Shown: positions 7,085-16,160, counted from the stretch's first letter. The stretch is 60,726 nt of DNA from JAJPHJ01 sp035622315 (GCA_035622315.1 DASPVP010000004.1:1-60726); one strand, 5' to 3'. Numbers and translations are program-made. Notes: generated by a model not told the origin, from the letters alone.

Positions 7085-8933
7085 TCCGCCCCTCAAGGGT
7101 GCGCGCGGCGCGGGCGACGACTGCCGCCGCCTGCTCGTAGCGATCCTGCGGCATGAGATACACGCCGAACACGCCGGGCGTTGCGATGAGCTCGTCGATG
7201 AGCTCCTGTGCAAGCGCAATCGCCTCGGCCGATTGATCCGTAGCCTCGTGTAACCGCTTGCGCATCGCTTCAGGGATATGCATCCCTGGAACCTCATTGT
7301 GGAGGAACTCTGCGTTGTCGTAGTCGCGGAGCAGCACTACGCCGGGAAGCACAGGCACACCGCGTTCCCTGGCCCAACGCAAGATATCTTGAAGCGCCTC
7401 GACCTCAAAGACCGGTTGCGTCACGGCGAACTCCGCGCCCGCTTCAAGTTTGCTCTCCACTCGTTCGAGCTCTGCCGCGAACGGTTTCGCGCGTGGATTC
7501 ACCGCCACGCCGACGCGGAAGCGCGTGGTCGAACCGATAGCATTGCCCGCGTGATCCTCGCCGCGGTTCAGCGCTCCGACGATCTGCGTAAGTCCAAGCG
7601 CAGTGACGTCAAAAACCGACGTCGCTTTTGGAAAGTCGCCGGCGTTGCCGGGATCACCGGTCAGCGGCAAGATGGCGCTCACTCCTAACGCGGAAGCGCC
7701 CAGCAGCTCGCTTTGCAGGCCGAGCAGGTTACGATCGCGGCAGCCGAGGTGGAGTATCGTCGCGAGTTTGGTCTCGCGCATCACGAGGTGCGCAAGCGCG
7801 GCGCTCGACATGCGCAAGCGCGCCGTGGGATTGTCCGGGATATGCACCGCAGCGGCGCCAGCGCGCTCGAGGAGTTTGGCGGCGGCCACGGCGTCGCGAG
7901 CGTCGGTACCTCGAGGTGGGGAGATCTCCGCGGTGATTATGAAACGCCGGCCGAGGTCGCGCTCGAACGCGGTCACCGGTGCGTCTGCGACAGGCGAGAG
8001 CGCCGCGGGTGTGCTCAACCTTGCATGTGACTGCGACTGGGCTTTAGAGCTCTTGTTTGGTCGGAAATCGGCCAAAGATTCCGCGATCGCTCTGATGTGG
8101 GCGGGTGTCGTGCCGCAACAGCCACCGATCATGCGGGCACCGAGATCGGCGAAGCGTCGCGCGTAGCGGGCGAAGTATTCGGGCGGCGATCCGTAGACCG
8201 CGCGGTCGTCTTGGCGGTGCGGATAACCGGCGTTGGGCATCACCGAAAGCGGATAGGTGATTCGGTCGGCGATCGCTGTCAACGCGTCGTAGATGATGTG
8301 CGGGCCGACGGCGCAGTTCAAGCCCACCCCATTCGCGCCGGCATCTATAAGCCGCGCGAAGGCGCTGTCGAGCGGGTCTCCGGCGATGGAGCGCCCGTCT
8401 TCGGCCAGCGACAACGAAGCGACGAGCGGAATGCTCGGCGCGACTTCACGCGCGGCCTTGATGGCAAGCTCGAGTTCTGCGACGCCGCCGAACGTCTCGA
8501 GCAGCAGAAGATCGGGCGACGCATCCGCGAGTGCAGCGACATGCTCTGCGAAAACATCGCGTGCCTCGTCGTGTTTCGTCAAACCGAGCGGCCAGAGCGG
8601 AGCGCCGAGCGGCCCAACGGATGCGGCGATGAAGGCGTTGGGTCCGGCCGCGCTTCGTGCGATCGCCACCGCCGCGCGATTGATGTCGGCTAGGCGTGGG
8701 CGCAGTTCGTGTAAGGCCAGCTTGAGGCGGTTCGCCGCGTAGGAATTGGTCTCGATGACGCGGGCGCCGGCTTCGAGATAGTCACGGTGCGCGTGCTCGA
8801 CGATGTCCGGCGCGATCAGATTGAGGGACTCGACGCAACTCGTGGCGACCGGGCTGCGGGCGAACAGGAGCGTGCCCATCGCTCCGTCAGCGACGAGCAC
8901 CTGCGTATCCCACGCGCGGACGATGTCAACCAC
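7059..8933 (-). CDS. Bifunctional homocysteine S-methyltransferase / 5,10-methylenetetrahydrofolate reductase
   Basis: 624 residues in two domains. Residues about 10-295 form the homocysteine methyltransferase barrel, with the zinc ligands in Gly-Leu-Asn-Cys and in Gly-Gly-Cys-Cys-Gly-Thr-Thr-Pro. Residues about 320-610 form the FAD-dependent MetF barrel (Thr-Ala-Glu-Ile-Ser-Pro-Pro-Arg-Gly near its start). The fusion couples formation of 5-methyl-THF to methionine synthesis. This architecture is known from Firmicutes and others (YitJ type). It starts with GTG at 8933 and its 3' end overlaps the facing small gene by 26 bp. Only 54 bp separate it from the divergent M55 peptidase gene, too short for a SAM riboswitch. 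Confidence 0.93.
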   Translation of the reverse strand: MVDIVRAWDTQVLVADGAMGTLLFARSPVATSCVESLNLIAPDIVEHAHRDYLEAGARVIETNSYAANRLKLALHELRPRLADINRAAVAIARSAAGPNAFIAASVGPLGAPLWPLGLTKHDEARDVFAEHVAALADASPDLLLLETFGGVAELELAIKAAREVAPSIPLVASLSLAEDGRSIAGDPLDSAFARLIDAGANGVGLNCAVGPHIIYDALTAIADRITYPLSVMPNAGYPHRQDDRAVYGSPPEYFARYARRFADLGARMIGGCCGTTPAHIRAIAESLADFRPNKSSKAQSQSHARLSTPAALSPVADAPVTAFERDLGRRFIITAEISPPRGTDARDAVAAAKLLERAGAAAVHIPDNPTARLRMSSAALAHLVMRETKLATILHLGCRDRNLLGLQSELLGASALGVSAILPLTGDPGNAGDFPKATSVFDVTALGLTQIVGALNRGEDHAGNAIGSTTRFRVGVAVNPRAKPFAAELERVESKLEAGAEFAVTQPVFEVEALQDILRWARERGVPVLPGVVLLRDYDNAEFLHNEVPGMHIPEAMRKRLHEATDQSAEAIALAQELIDELIATPGVFGVYLMPQDRYEQAAAVVARAARTLEGRITRGASAP

Positions 8934-8987
8934 ACGTGCGTTTTCGCTTCACCCGCGAAGGCGACCCCTGCAGCCCCTGAGGCTAGG

Positions 8988-9872
8988 ATGCTCTCAGCCG
9001 CTGCCCGAACGGTTGGCAGACGCATGACCAGCTCCAAAGCGACGGCGGTGTATGTATCCGCCGATATCGAAGGCTGCGCGACCCTCGTGCACTGGGACGA
9101 AGTTATGCCGGGCAGCAGCGCGGCGTATGAACGCGCGCGCCGGCTGCTCGTCGCCGAGGTGAATGCCGCGCTCGCAGGCGCCTTCGCGGGCGGCGCCCAG
9201 GCCGCGTGCGTGAACGATGCGCACTCGCGCATGCGCAATCTCGTCACGGATGGTCTCGATCAGCGCGCCCGGCTTGTCACCGGGAGGGGTAAACCTGGGT
9301 ATATGCTTGAGGGGATCGATGCGCAGGCGAACGCGTTGGCTTTTTTTGTCGGCTACCACGGGGCGATCGGAGACCGCGACGCCGTGATGGGCCATACATA
9401 CAGTCCACGCGTGATCTGGGAGTGCCGCCTGGGCGGCCGGCCGGTCGGGGAGCTCACGATCAACGCAGCGCTCGCGGGCGCTTACGGAGTGCCCGTCGCA
9501 CTCGTTTCGGGCGATCGTACCACGTGCGAGGAGGCAAAGGCGAGCGTGCCCTGGGCGCAATGCGTCGAGACCAAGCAGAGCGTCGGCTACTATGCGGCGG
9601 TTTGCCTCTCTCCACACGAGGTGCAAGAAGCACTGCGCCAGAGCGCGCAGGCTGCGTTCGCACAATCCGCGCAGATGCAGCTCTTCACCTTGCCAAAGCC
9701 GATCGCGCTCGAGATAGATACCCTCAAGACTTCGCAAGCGGATGCCATCGCGCGACTGCCAGGCTTCACGCGTCCGGCGGAGAGAACTGTCGCCTTCTCA
9801 GCGGATGACATGCGCGAGGTCTATCGGGCGCTGGTCAATCTCATCCCCGTGGGGGCGTCCGCGGAGTCGTGA
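8988..9872 (+). CDS. M55 family D-aminopeptidase (DppA-like)
   Basis: About 294 residues. The zinc-binding signature is visible: Ser-Ala-Asp-Ile-Glu-Gly at the start of the fold, Val-Asn-Asp-Ala-His in the middle, and Gly-Tyr-His-Gly later. DppA-type enzymes release N-terminal D-amino acids from small peptides such as D-Ala-D-Ala and form decamers. The ATG at 8988 is chosen because GAGG lies 5 nt upstream; an ATG at 9024 (282 residues) is closer to the usual N-terminus but lacks an RBS. The stop overlaps the next gene by 4 bp, linking it to a membrane protein and a deacetylase and suggesting cell-wall fragment use. Confidence 0.88.
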   Translation: MLSAAARTVGRRMTSSKATAVYVSADIEGCATLVHWDEVMPGSSAAYERARRLLVAEVNAALAGAFAGGAQAACVNDAHSRMRNLVTDGLDQRARLVTGRGKPGYMLEGIDAQANALAFFVGYHGAIGDRDAVMGHTYSPRVIWECRLGGRPVGELTINAALAGAYGVPVALVSGDRTTCEEAKASVPWAQCVETKQSVGYYAAVCLSPHEVQEALRQSAQAAFAQSAQMQLFTLPKPIALEIDTLKTSQADAIARLPGFTRPAERTVAFSADDMREVYRALVNLIPVGASAES

Positions 9873-10588
9873 ACGAGCGGACGCGATCGTGGCTGGTGGT
9901 GCTGATCTGCGTCGTCCTCGCGACGGCCGGCTACGTGTTCTTTCTGCGGCCTTTCGTCTCCGAGGAGCCGCAGCTCGACAAAGTGCTCTACGCCAACAGC
10001 ACCTGGACCGTGACGATGCAGGTCTACAAGTCAACCGGGCCGATTTCGGCCGAGACCTACCGGGTCGCGAACGACAACGGTGCCGTGCACATGTTCTTCT
10101 CGGCGACCAACAAGGACGGCAGCGTCACCAAGCAGTTCGATGTGCCACTCGAAGGCCCGAGCGGCACGTTCCTGTTCGAGCAGCTCCGCGCGGACGGCAT
10201 TTGGGATCTGGACGATAAGCCCGTGCGCCCGCATTCGACCGAGCAATACATCATCGAAGTCGACCAGACGCTCGGGGATGAGGGCGGCAGCCGCGCCTTC
10301 GGCTTCTCCGATCCGCGCTACTGGGCCACGACAAAAGCGCAGGAGATCGAAGTTCGCCTGCCGGCTAAGTCGATGAAGCCGTTCAATCTGACGCAGGTCG
10401 CGTCGGCCGCGCAGCCGCTGCGCGATCCCCGCTATCTGAAGATCGTGGATGAGATCCGCTCGTTCGGCCCGCAAAGCGTGCTCGAGGCTGAAGCGTTGAT
10501 CCGCTCCGAGCTCGCCACCATGCCCACCCAACAGAGCGCGCAGCGGTTGCTCAAACACGCCGCTCCGAAACGAGCGCACCGGCACTGA
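9869..10588 (+). CDS. Hypothetical membrane-anchored protein
   Basis: 239 residues with one N-terminal transmembrane helix (about residues 8-27) and an extracytoplasmic domain of about 200 residues. The domain begins with strands around Trp-Thr-Val-Thr-Met-Gln-Val and ends in an amphipathic helix and a basic tail. GTG start within the stop of the M55 gene (GTGA), and its own stop overlaps the deacetylase start (TGATG), so the three are translated as a unit. No family recognised. Confidence 0.72.
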   Translation: MNERTRSWLVVLICVVLATAGYVFFLRPFVSEEPQLDKVLYANSTWTVTMQVYKSTGPISAETYRVANDNGAVHMFFSATNKDGSVTKQFDVPLEGPSGTFLFEQLRADGIWDLDDKPVRPHSTEQYIIEVDQTLGDEGGSRAFGFSDPRYWATTKAQEIEVRLPAKSMKPFNLTQVASAAQPLRDPRYLKIVDEIRSFGPQSVLEAEALIRSELATMPTQQSAQRLLKHAAPKRAHRH

Positions 10589-11352
10589 TGACTGCGATCT
10601 CCTGGCAACGCGTAGGCCTTGTGGTCGGCATCATCCTGCTGCTGCTTGCCGGGTTATGGTATTTCCTCGAAAACCCGGCGAGCCAGATGTTCGGCAATAC
10701 CGTCACGCGCGTTCCCCTCCAACAGAAAATCGTGGCGCTCACCTACGATGATGGCCCCAATCCGCCGTACACGAACGAGATCGTGACGTACTTGCACCAA
10801 CAGCATGTATTGGCGACGTTCTTCGTCGTCGGGCGCGCGGTCGCAGCGCATCCCGAGGTCGTACGCATGGAAGTCCGCGACGGCAACGCGCTCGGCAACC
10901 ACAGTTGGGATCATGCGCACCTCGTGCTCGAGACCCCGCGCCACATCCGAGCCGAGCTCCTGATGACCGATGCGGCCATCGTCAAAGCCACCGGCGTGCA
11001 CACGCGGCTGTTCCGCCCGCCCTTCGGGGCACGCGACTATTACGTGATCAACGTCGCCCGGCGCATGGGCTACGAAGTCATCATGTGGTCGGTGCCACTA
11101 TCGCGCGACTGGCAAAATCCCCCGCCGGAACTGATCCTCGACCGGGTGCTGCCGTACGTGCGCGACGGGTCGATCATCGTGCTGCACGACGGCAATCGCG
11201 GACGGCCGGGCAATCGGGCGGCCACTGTGGCGGCGACGAAGCTCATCGTAAAAGCGCTCGAAGCACAGGGTTATCGGTTCGTCACGGTGCCCGAGCTGCT
11301 CAAGCTTGGCCTGGCGGAAAACCCGCGCCCGAACGCCACGCCGACCGAGTGA
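10588..11352 (+). CDS. Polysaccharide deacetylase, NodB homology domain, membrane-anchored
   Basis: 254 residues: a transmembrane helix (about 10-28) then a NodB domain (about 48-240). The catalytic motifs are intact: Thr-Tyr-Asp-Asp-Gly-Pro-Asn (motif 1, catalytic base and metal Asp), Gly-Asn-His-Ser-Trp-Asp-His (motif 2, metal His pair), Arg-Pro-Pro-Phe-Gly (motif 3), a Trp/Ser-Val-Pro segment (motif 4) and Ile-Val-Leu-His-Asp-Gly (motif 5). It should remove N- or O-acetyl groups from peptidoglycan or another envelope glycan on the outer face of the inner membrane. Coupled to the two genes before it. Confidence 0.93.
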   Translation: MTAISWQRVGLVVGIILLLLAGLWYFLENPASQMFGNTVTRVPLQQKIVALTYDDGPNPPYTNEIVTYLHQQHVLATFFVVGRAVAAHPEVVRMEVRDGNALGNHSWDHAHLVLETPRHIRAELLMTDAAIVKATGVHTRLFRPPFGARDYYVINVARRMGYEVIMWSVPLSRDWQNPPPELILDRVLPYVRDGSIIVLHDGNRGRPGNRAATVAATKLIVKALEAQGYRFVTVPELLKLGLAENPRPNATPTE

Positions 11353-11354
11353 GA

Positions 11355-12326
11355 TCAGTCCTCGTCTGACGCGAGCGCCTGTGGCGCATCCTCGAGCCGA
11401 TCGCAGAGCTCGCGAAAGTTGCAGCTGCGACATGTGGCGCGATTGGTCGTCATCGGGAAACGTTCGATGTCCCCCGCGATGTTGTTTGCCGCATCGGTCA
11501 AACGGCTGGTCACGTCCGCCACGAACGTCGCGATCACCCGTCGCGCTTCTGGTTCACCTTCGCTGACATTCTGCGCGCGATGCTCACCCGCGCCGACATA
11601 GACCAAGTGCGCGGTGATCTGGTCCAACGGCATGTCGAATTTCTGCTGCACGAAGAGCCCGTAGATCGCAAGCTGGGCGGCGTTGACGTCGTGCACGTGC
11701 GGCATGCCGGTCTTCCAATCAACGATGTGCAGACCACCTTCCTTGCCTTCGACGATCAGATCGGGCGAGGCGTAGACGACGAGCCCGTCGATCGTCACGC
11801 GCTTTTCGGCCGGGCTTTTCGGATCGATGTATTTGAGCTTGTCCGCGGGAGCACCGAAAGCGCGGCGTCCGAAGCCGTCAGACTTGAGCCCGTCGACGCA
11901 GCGCCGAAGCGTTTCGATAGCCTCGTGCTCTAACTCGCCTGAGACACCGGTGCCGTAATAATCCTCGAAGAGTATCGTGTAGTTCTTGGGATCGCCGTAG
12001 CGATCCCAATCCGCGTTACGCGATTGGCGGAGCCGGCCCAAGAGACGCCGCTCCATATCGGCCGTGAGCTGCTTGTCCGGCACGCTCATCGGCGCGGGCG
12101 TGCGCCGTCGGAGAATCTCGGCGAGTTCGACGTGGAAGGTCTCGCCGACGAGCATGGAGAGGCTTTTCAACTGTTTGAGACGGTATGCCAATCGGGCGGA
12201 CGCGGGCGCTTCCGCTTCCCAGCCTTGCCAGAACCCATAGTGCTGCCAATACAGTTTGCGAGCGCACTGATAGAACGTCCTGTGCCGGGACCACGAGAAC
12301 GCGAACTCGTTGACGAGATCGCTCAC
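11355..12326 (-). CDS. PD-(D/E)XK nuclease with 4Fe-4S cysteines (Cas4/RecB-like)
   Basis: 323 residues. The N-terminus has Ser-Trp-Ser-Arg-His-Arg-Thr-Phe-Tyr-Gln-Cys, with the first cluster Cys. The nuclease core shows Ser-Pro-Asp-Leu-Ile followed by Ile-Val-Asp-Trp-Lys-Thr-Gly (D-x-K triad). Three more Cys lie at the C-terminus in Cys-x2-Cys-x5-Cys, giving the four ligands of a Cas4/AddB-type iron-sulfur cluster. Likely a 5' or 3' exonuclease in DNA repair. There is no CRISPR array or cas1/cas2, so Cas4 is not a fitting name. GTG start at 12326, overlapping the stop of the Nudix gene by 4 bp (GTGA). Confidence 0.88.
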   Translation of the reverse strand: MSDLVNEFAFSWSRHRTFYQCARKLYWQHYGFWQGWEAEAPASARLAYRLKQLKSLSMLVGETFHVELAEILRRRTPAPMSVPDKQLTADMERRLLGRLRQSRNADWDRYGDPKNYTILFEDYYGTGVSGELEHEAIETLRRCVDGLKSDGFGRRAFGAPADKLKYIDPKSPAEKRVTIDGLVVYASPDLIVEGKEGGLHIVDWKTGMPHVHDVNAAQLAIYGLFVQQKFDMPLDQITAHLVYVGAGEHRAQNVSEGEPEARRVIATFVADVTSRLTDAANNIAGDIERFPMTTNRATCRSCNFRELCDRLEDAPQALASDED

Positions 12327-12823
12327 GAGATTCGGTGGCGCCTCGGCGTGCGGTTCTTATCGCGGAAGAAAGGTACCGCGATGTCCTCAGACCTGAAGGA
12401 GTAGTAACGGACGTGCGCGCCACGACGAAGCGCTGCGCTCACCGGAATGCGCAGCACATCAGCGCGTAACAGCTCGAGCGCCTCGTCGGCGGGGACGAAA
12501 CGCGCCTCCACCACCTTCGGATCCCGGGGCATAACGACGGCAGCGCTATCGTGCTCCGCGGCCCAGAAGGTGCAGTTGACCACGTGAAGGGCCGCCTCGT
12601 CGTCGACCGACTCGCTGACATAGGCGAGGTCGCCAGCGCGGATCGACAAGGACGTCTCTTCCTGAAATTCTCGGACAAGGGTTTGCACGAGCATCTCGCC
12701 CGGTTTTTGCCGTCCGCCAGGGAGCGTCCACAGGGGCTCTGGCTCCTCTGGGTAGCGGCTGCGCACGAGCAGCAAGGTCGAGCCGCGCCGCAGCAGACCG
12801 CTGGCCAAGGCAAGTTTTTTCAC
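12323..12823 (-). CDS. Nudix hydrolase
   Basis: About 166 residues. The Nudix box is visible as Gly-x5-Glu...Arg-Glu-Phe-Gln-Glu-Glu-Thr, with Thr in place of the usual Gly in the last part. It would hydrolyse a nucleoside diphosphate linked to another moiety; the substrate cannot be read. A C-terminal extension with Arg/His-rich residues is present. The start is taken as the GTG at 12823; a TTG at 12850 would add nine residues, and neither has a clear RBS. Coupled to the downstream Fe-S nuclease by a GTGA overlap, which points to a DNA repair or nucleotide-cleaning pair. Confidence 0.88.
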   Translation of the reverse strand: MKKLALASGLLRRGSTLLLVRSRYPEEPEPLWTLPGGRQKPGEMLVQTLVREFQEETSLSIRAGDLAYVSESVDDEAALHVVNCTFWAAEHDSAAVVMPRDPKVVEARFVPADEALELLRADVLRIPVSAALRRGAHVRYYSFRSEDIAVPFFRDKNRTPRRHRIS

Positions 12824-12952
12824 GTTCGCATTGTTCGCGGGCGAACGCAAGTGTGCTTTGTGCTCAAGCCGAGGAGAAACGCCGGTTGCCGGTTGAATGC
12901 TTGAGCATCCTTAGTTGCGTGCCTTGTGTCTAAAAGGAGACAGACGAACGGT

Positions 12953-15550
12953 ATGCGTCGATTGAGCTTTGTTTTTCTCGTGGCATTTATCGCAGCGTTG
13001 AGCTGCAGTTGGGTCGCGCGGGCAGACGAGGGACCTGCGCCGTACGCGCAGTGGACCGCAGGCGCGACGAGCCAGCCCGGCCTCTTCACCCTCTGGCGCA
13101 AGAACGATCACGTCTACGTCGAGCTGACGGCTTCTCAGCTCGGCCAAGACTACATCCAAAGCGCAGCGCCCGCAAATGGCCTTGGCGGTTGGGGCGTCGT
13201 CTGGGGTGAGGCGATGTTCACGCAGACGAAGCTCATCCAGTTCACCCGTAACGGCGATCGCATCGTGATCACCTGGCCGAACACGTTCTTCAAAGCGCCC
13301 GAAGGGAGCGCACGGCAGCGCTCGATCGACGCATCGTTTTCGCCGTCAGTCGTAGCCACGGCGCCGATCGTGGCCGAAGACGCCGTCACCGGCAAGATCG
13401 TCTTCGACGCCGCGCCCTTCCTTGGCGACGTCCTCGGCATGCAGGCGGTCTTGCAGCAGTCCCTGCAGACCTCGCCGGATCACGCCTATCGCCTCGATCC
13501 CTCGCGCACAGTTTTCGGGCCCAGCAAAGCCTTCCCGCAAAACGTCATCATCGACGCCGACCAGACGTGGGCGAGCGACAACCCGAACGTGGTCGACACG
13601 AACCCCGACGCGCGAACGATCCAGCTGCGCATCGTCTACAACTTGGCGCAGCCGCCGGACGACAAAGACTATATGCCGCGCATCTTCGACGATCGCGTGG
13701 GCTTCGTGGCGTCGCCCTACCTCGATTTCACGAACGACCTCGACATGAACAGAAACCTCAACTACATCGTGCGTTGGAATCTGCAGCCGTCGGATCCGAC
13801 GAAATCCATCTCGCCGGCGAAGAAACCGGTCGTCTTCTATCTGAGCAATACGATCCCCGACGAATACCGTCCGGTCATCCGAGCGGCCCTGCTCCAGTGG
13901 AACAAGGCCTTCGAGCAGGTCGGCATTTCCGATGCGATCCAGGTGCAGGACCAGCCGAACGATCCCAACTGGGACCCGGATGACATCCGCTACAACGTGG
14001 TGCGTTGGGTGACCGAGGCATATCCGAGCTTCGGCGCAGAAGCGCAATGGGTCTACGATCCGCGCACGGGCGAGCTCTTCCATAGCGGCATTTTGATCGA
14101 TGCCGTCGAGGGATATGGCCCGACGAACACGTGGGAATACTTCATCACGCCTTCGCGGACAGCGAGCGGCCGCCTCGAGATGCCGCAGTTCGGCTACGGT
14201 GCCGACAAGTACGCAGAAACGACCTTTGGAAGCGTCGCTCTACAGTTGATGGACGAAGACCAAGGCCCAGGCGACCAATGGCAATACCGCGTCGATGCCC
14301 TCACATCGACGGTGCTCCACGAGTCTGGCCATGACATGGGCTTCCAGCACAACTTCATCGGATCGGAGGCGTACACAGCTGCTCAGCTGCAGAGCACAGC
14401 CTTCACGAGCCGCATGGGCATCGCGTCATCCGTTATGGAGTACGCGCCGGTCAATCTTTGGCCAAAGGGCACGGGCCAAGGCAAGTACTGGCAGACGACG
14501 CTCGGTCCGTACGACTACTACGCGATCCACTGGGGATACGCGCGCATCCCGGGCGCCCGCACCCCGCAAGACGAGCTGCCGACCTTGCATCGCTGGGCGG
14601 CCGCTGGCTGGGCTAATCCGATGACGCGTTTTGCGAGCGACGAAGATGTCTCGTGGGGCAACGCTCACGCGATCGACCCGCGCGTCAATTGGTTCGACTT
14701 GACGAACGACACGCTCGGTTGGTGCACGACCCAACTCGACCTGACCGGGCACTTGATGCGCGTGGTCGATCAGCGCTGGCCCAAACCAAGCCATCCTTCC
14801 GAGGAGAGCTACAATGCGTTCGGCTGGCTGATGGTGCACTATCTGCGCTGCTCGGATATCGCCGAGCACTTCATCGGCGGCGAGTATCTCTCTCGCGCCC
14901 ACAAGGGCGACCCGGGAGCGGGGCCTGCGTTGACGCCGGTGGCCCGTGCTGACGAGGTCCGGGCCTTCGGTGTTATGGACAAATACGTGTTCTCGCAGAG
15001 CGCGTGGAACTACAACCCGAGCCTCCTCAACTCGATGGTCTATCAAGAGCAGGCGCCGATCTGGGGCGGGAACTGGGCCTACAATCCGCCGACGCGCCAC
15101 GACATGCCGATCGCGCAGATCGCGCTTGCCGAACAGGCGACGTTGTTGGAGACGATCTTCCAACCGACGATGCTGCAGCGACTCGACGACCTTGCGATGA
15201 AGTCCAGGCCCGGGCAGACGATGAGTCTCACCGACCTGTTCGACTGGACGCAGCAGAGCATCTTCGGCGACATGCGTTCGGGTCACTATGCGCCTACGGA
15301 AGTGCGGCGTAACCTGCAGCAGTGGTACACGCGCCAGCTCATCTCGCTCTGGCTCCAGCCGCAACCGGGAACGCCGTACGACGCGCAGTCGCTCGCTCGG
15401 GCGAAGCTCGTCGACGAGCAGTCCTCGGTGCACTACGCGCAGCGATCCAGGCTCGACGAGTTGACGCAAGCGCACCTTGCGAATCTCGACGTGATGATCT
15501 CTCGGGCGCTCGACAGTCGCAACGTGCTGCCACTGGGCGACGGCTCGTAG
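12953..15550 (+). CDS. Large secreted zinc-dependent metalloprotease (metzincin, DUF5117/DUF4953 type)
   Basis: 865 residues. A signal peptide ends near Val-Ala-Arg-Ala. The catalytic metzincin motif His-Glu-Ser-Gly-His-Asp-Met-Gly-Phe-Gln-His gives three zinc ligands and the general base, and a Met-turn candidate (Ser-Val-Met-Glu-Tyr) follows about 35 residues later. The N-terminal half matches the DUF5117 region and the catalytic half DUF4953. The chain is about the usual family size (800-900). The ATG at 12953 is preferred over the GTG at 12926 because it begins directly with a signal peptide; AGGAGA lies 12 nt upstream, rather far. Monocistronic, with a palindrome array and terminator behind it. 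Confidence 0.9.
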   Translation: MRRLSFVFLVAFIAALSCSWVARADEGPAPYAQWTAGATSQPGLFTLWRKNDHVYVELTASQLGQDYIQSAAPANGLGGWGVVWGEAMFTQTKLIQFTRNGDRIVITWPNTFFKAPEGSARQRSIDASFSPSVVATAPIVAEDAVTGKIVFDAAPFLGDVLGMQAVLQQSLQTSPDHAYRLDPSRTVFGPSKAFPQNVIIDADQTWASDNPNVVDTNPDARTIQLRIVYNLAQPPDDKDYMPRIFDDRVGFVASPYLDFTNDLDMNRNLNYIVRWNLQPSDPTKSISPAKKPVVFYLSNTIPDEYRPVIRAALLQWNKAFEQVGISDAIQVQDQPNDPNWDPDDIRYNVVRWVTEAYPSFGAEAQWVYDPRTGELFHSGILIDAVEGYGPTNTWEYFITPSRTASGRLEMPQFGYGADKYAETTFGSVALQLMDEDQGPGDQWQYRVDALTSTVLHESGHDMGFQHNFIGSEAYTAAQLQSTAFTSRMGIASSVMEYAPVNLWPKGTGQGKYWQTTLGPYDYYAIHWGYARIPGARTPQDELPTLHRWAAAGWANPMTRFASDEDVSWGNAHAIDPRVNWFDLTNDTLGWCTTQLDLTGHLMRVVDQRWPKPSHPSEESYNAFGWLMVHYLRCSDIAEHFIGGEYLSRAHKGDPGAGPALTPVARADEVRAFGVMDKYVFSQSAWNYNPSLLNSMVYQEQAPIWGGNWAYNPPTRHDMPIAQIALAEQATLLETIFQPTMLQRLDDLAMKSRPGQTMSLTDLFDWTQQSIFGDMRSGHYAPTEVRRNLQQWYTRQLISLWLQPQPGTPYDAQSLARAKLVDEQSSVHYAQRSRLDELTQAHLANLDVMISRALDSRNVLPLGDGS

Positions 15551-15564
15551 GACCACTAAGCGCA

Positions 15565-15676
15565 CGTAGGGGGCGATTGAAAAATCGCTCCCTCTCACAG
15601 GACCCGCGTAGGGGGCGATTGAAAAACCGCTCCCTCTCACAGGACCCGCGTAGGGGGCGATTGCAAATCGCCCCTT
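15565..15676. repeat. Three tandem palindromic units, 42-bp period
   Basis: Three copies start at 15565, 15607 and 15649. Each has a stem built on AGGGGGCGATT, a 3-4 base loop, and the inverse AATCGCYCCCT. Copies 1 and 2 share the tail CTCTCACAGGACCCG; copy 3 has a clean stem followed by T5. There are no unique spacers, so this is not a CRISPR. Related single copies occur at about 40758 and 60578. Confidence 0.9.
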
Positions 15677-15680
15677 TTTC
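15653..15680 (+). terminator. Intrinsic terminator after the metalloprotease gene (third palindrome copy)
   Basis: The stem GGGGCGATT (15654-15662) pairs with AATCGCCCC (15666-15674) around the loop GCA and is followed by TTTTTC. Stem plus T-run reads as a rho-independent terminator for the forward strand. The converging DUF2269 gene ends at 15681, just beyond it. Confidence 0.75.
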
Positions 15681-16160
15681 TTAGATCGCTGGCAGCGCCG
15701 GTTTCAGTATCATGATAGCCGCCGCGAAGATCGGCGCAAGCGTGGCGATGATCCCGAAAACGTTCCACGTCCCTGAGACGCGCTCGTAACTCGTCCAGTC
15801 CATGTTGCCGCTCTGCGTGCCTGCTTGCGCAAGCGCGTGAAGCGCGCGTTGAGCGCGCGATATCGGTCCGAAGCAGATGCCGGAGATGACAAAAAGTGCG
15901 AGGCCCCACAGGATCCAACCGGTGCCCAGGACCGAGAGATGTCCGGCCGCGGCCGCTCCGAACCCGCCGATGAGAAGCACGACGATCGCAGGGATTGTGA
16001 AGATGCGGTCAGCCCGTATGATGCCCGCGATCGTGTGCGCGATGATCTTAGGATCGCGCGTCCGGTCCGCGTACTGCTTCCAGAACGCGCCCACGATGAT
16101 GTTACCCAAAAAGACGATCGCGGCGAGGACGTGGACGAGCTTCCAGATGAGATAGATCAT
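15681..16160 (-). CDS. DUF2269 family integral membrane protein
   Basis: 159 residues with four hydrophobic helices. The first helix has Lys-Leu-Val-His-Val-Leu-Ala-Ala-Ile, and an Arg-Ala-Asp-Arg pair follows helix two, as in the predicted membrane family DUF2269. A His in helix one is conserved in such small four-helix proteins and could bind heme, but this is speculation. The ATG at 16160 overlaps the stop of the DUF885 gene (ATGA). Confidence 0.8.
   Translation of the reverse strand: MIYLIWKLVHVLAAIVFLGNIIVGAFWKQYADRTRDPKIIAHTIAGIIRADRIFTIPAIVVLLIGGFGAAAAGHLSVLGTGWILWGLALFVISGICFGPISRAQRALHALAQAGTQSGNMDWTSYERVSGTWNVFGIIATLAPIFAAAIMILKPALPAI

Noticed and set aside
8934..8987. SAM or other riboswitch upstream of the methionine-related fusion gene
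   Set aside because: Only 54 bp separate the divergent genes, too little for a known SAM riboswitch, and no conserved core is seen.
11355..12326. Cas4 as the name of the Fe-S nuclease
   Set aside because: No CRISPR array, cas1 or cas2 nearby; the motif set is shared with AddB and other RecB-like nucleases.
15565..15676. Regular 42-bp repeats that could suggest a CRISPR array
   Set aside because: Units are contiguous with no unique spacers, each is a hairpin, and no cas genes are present.
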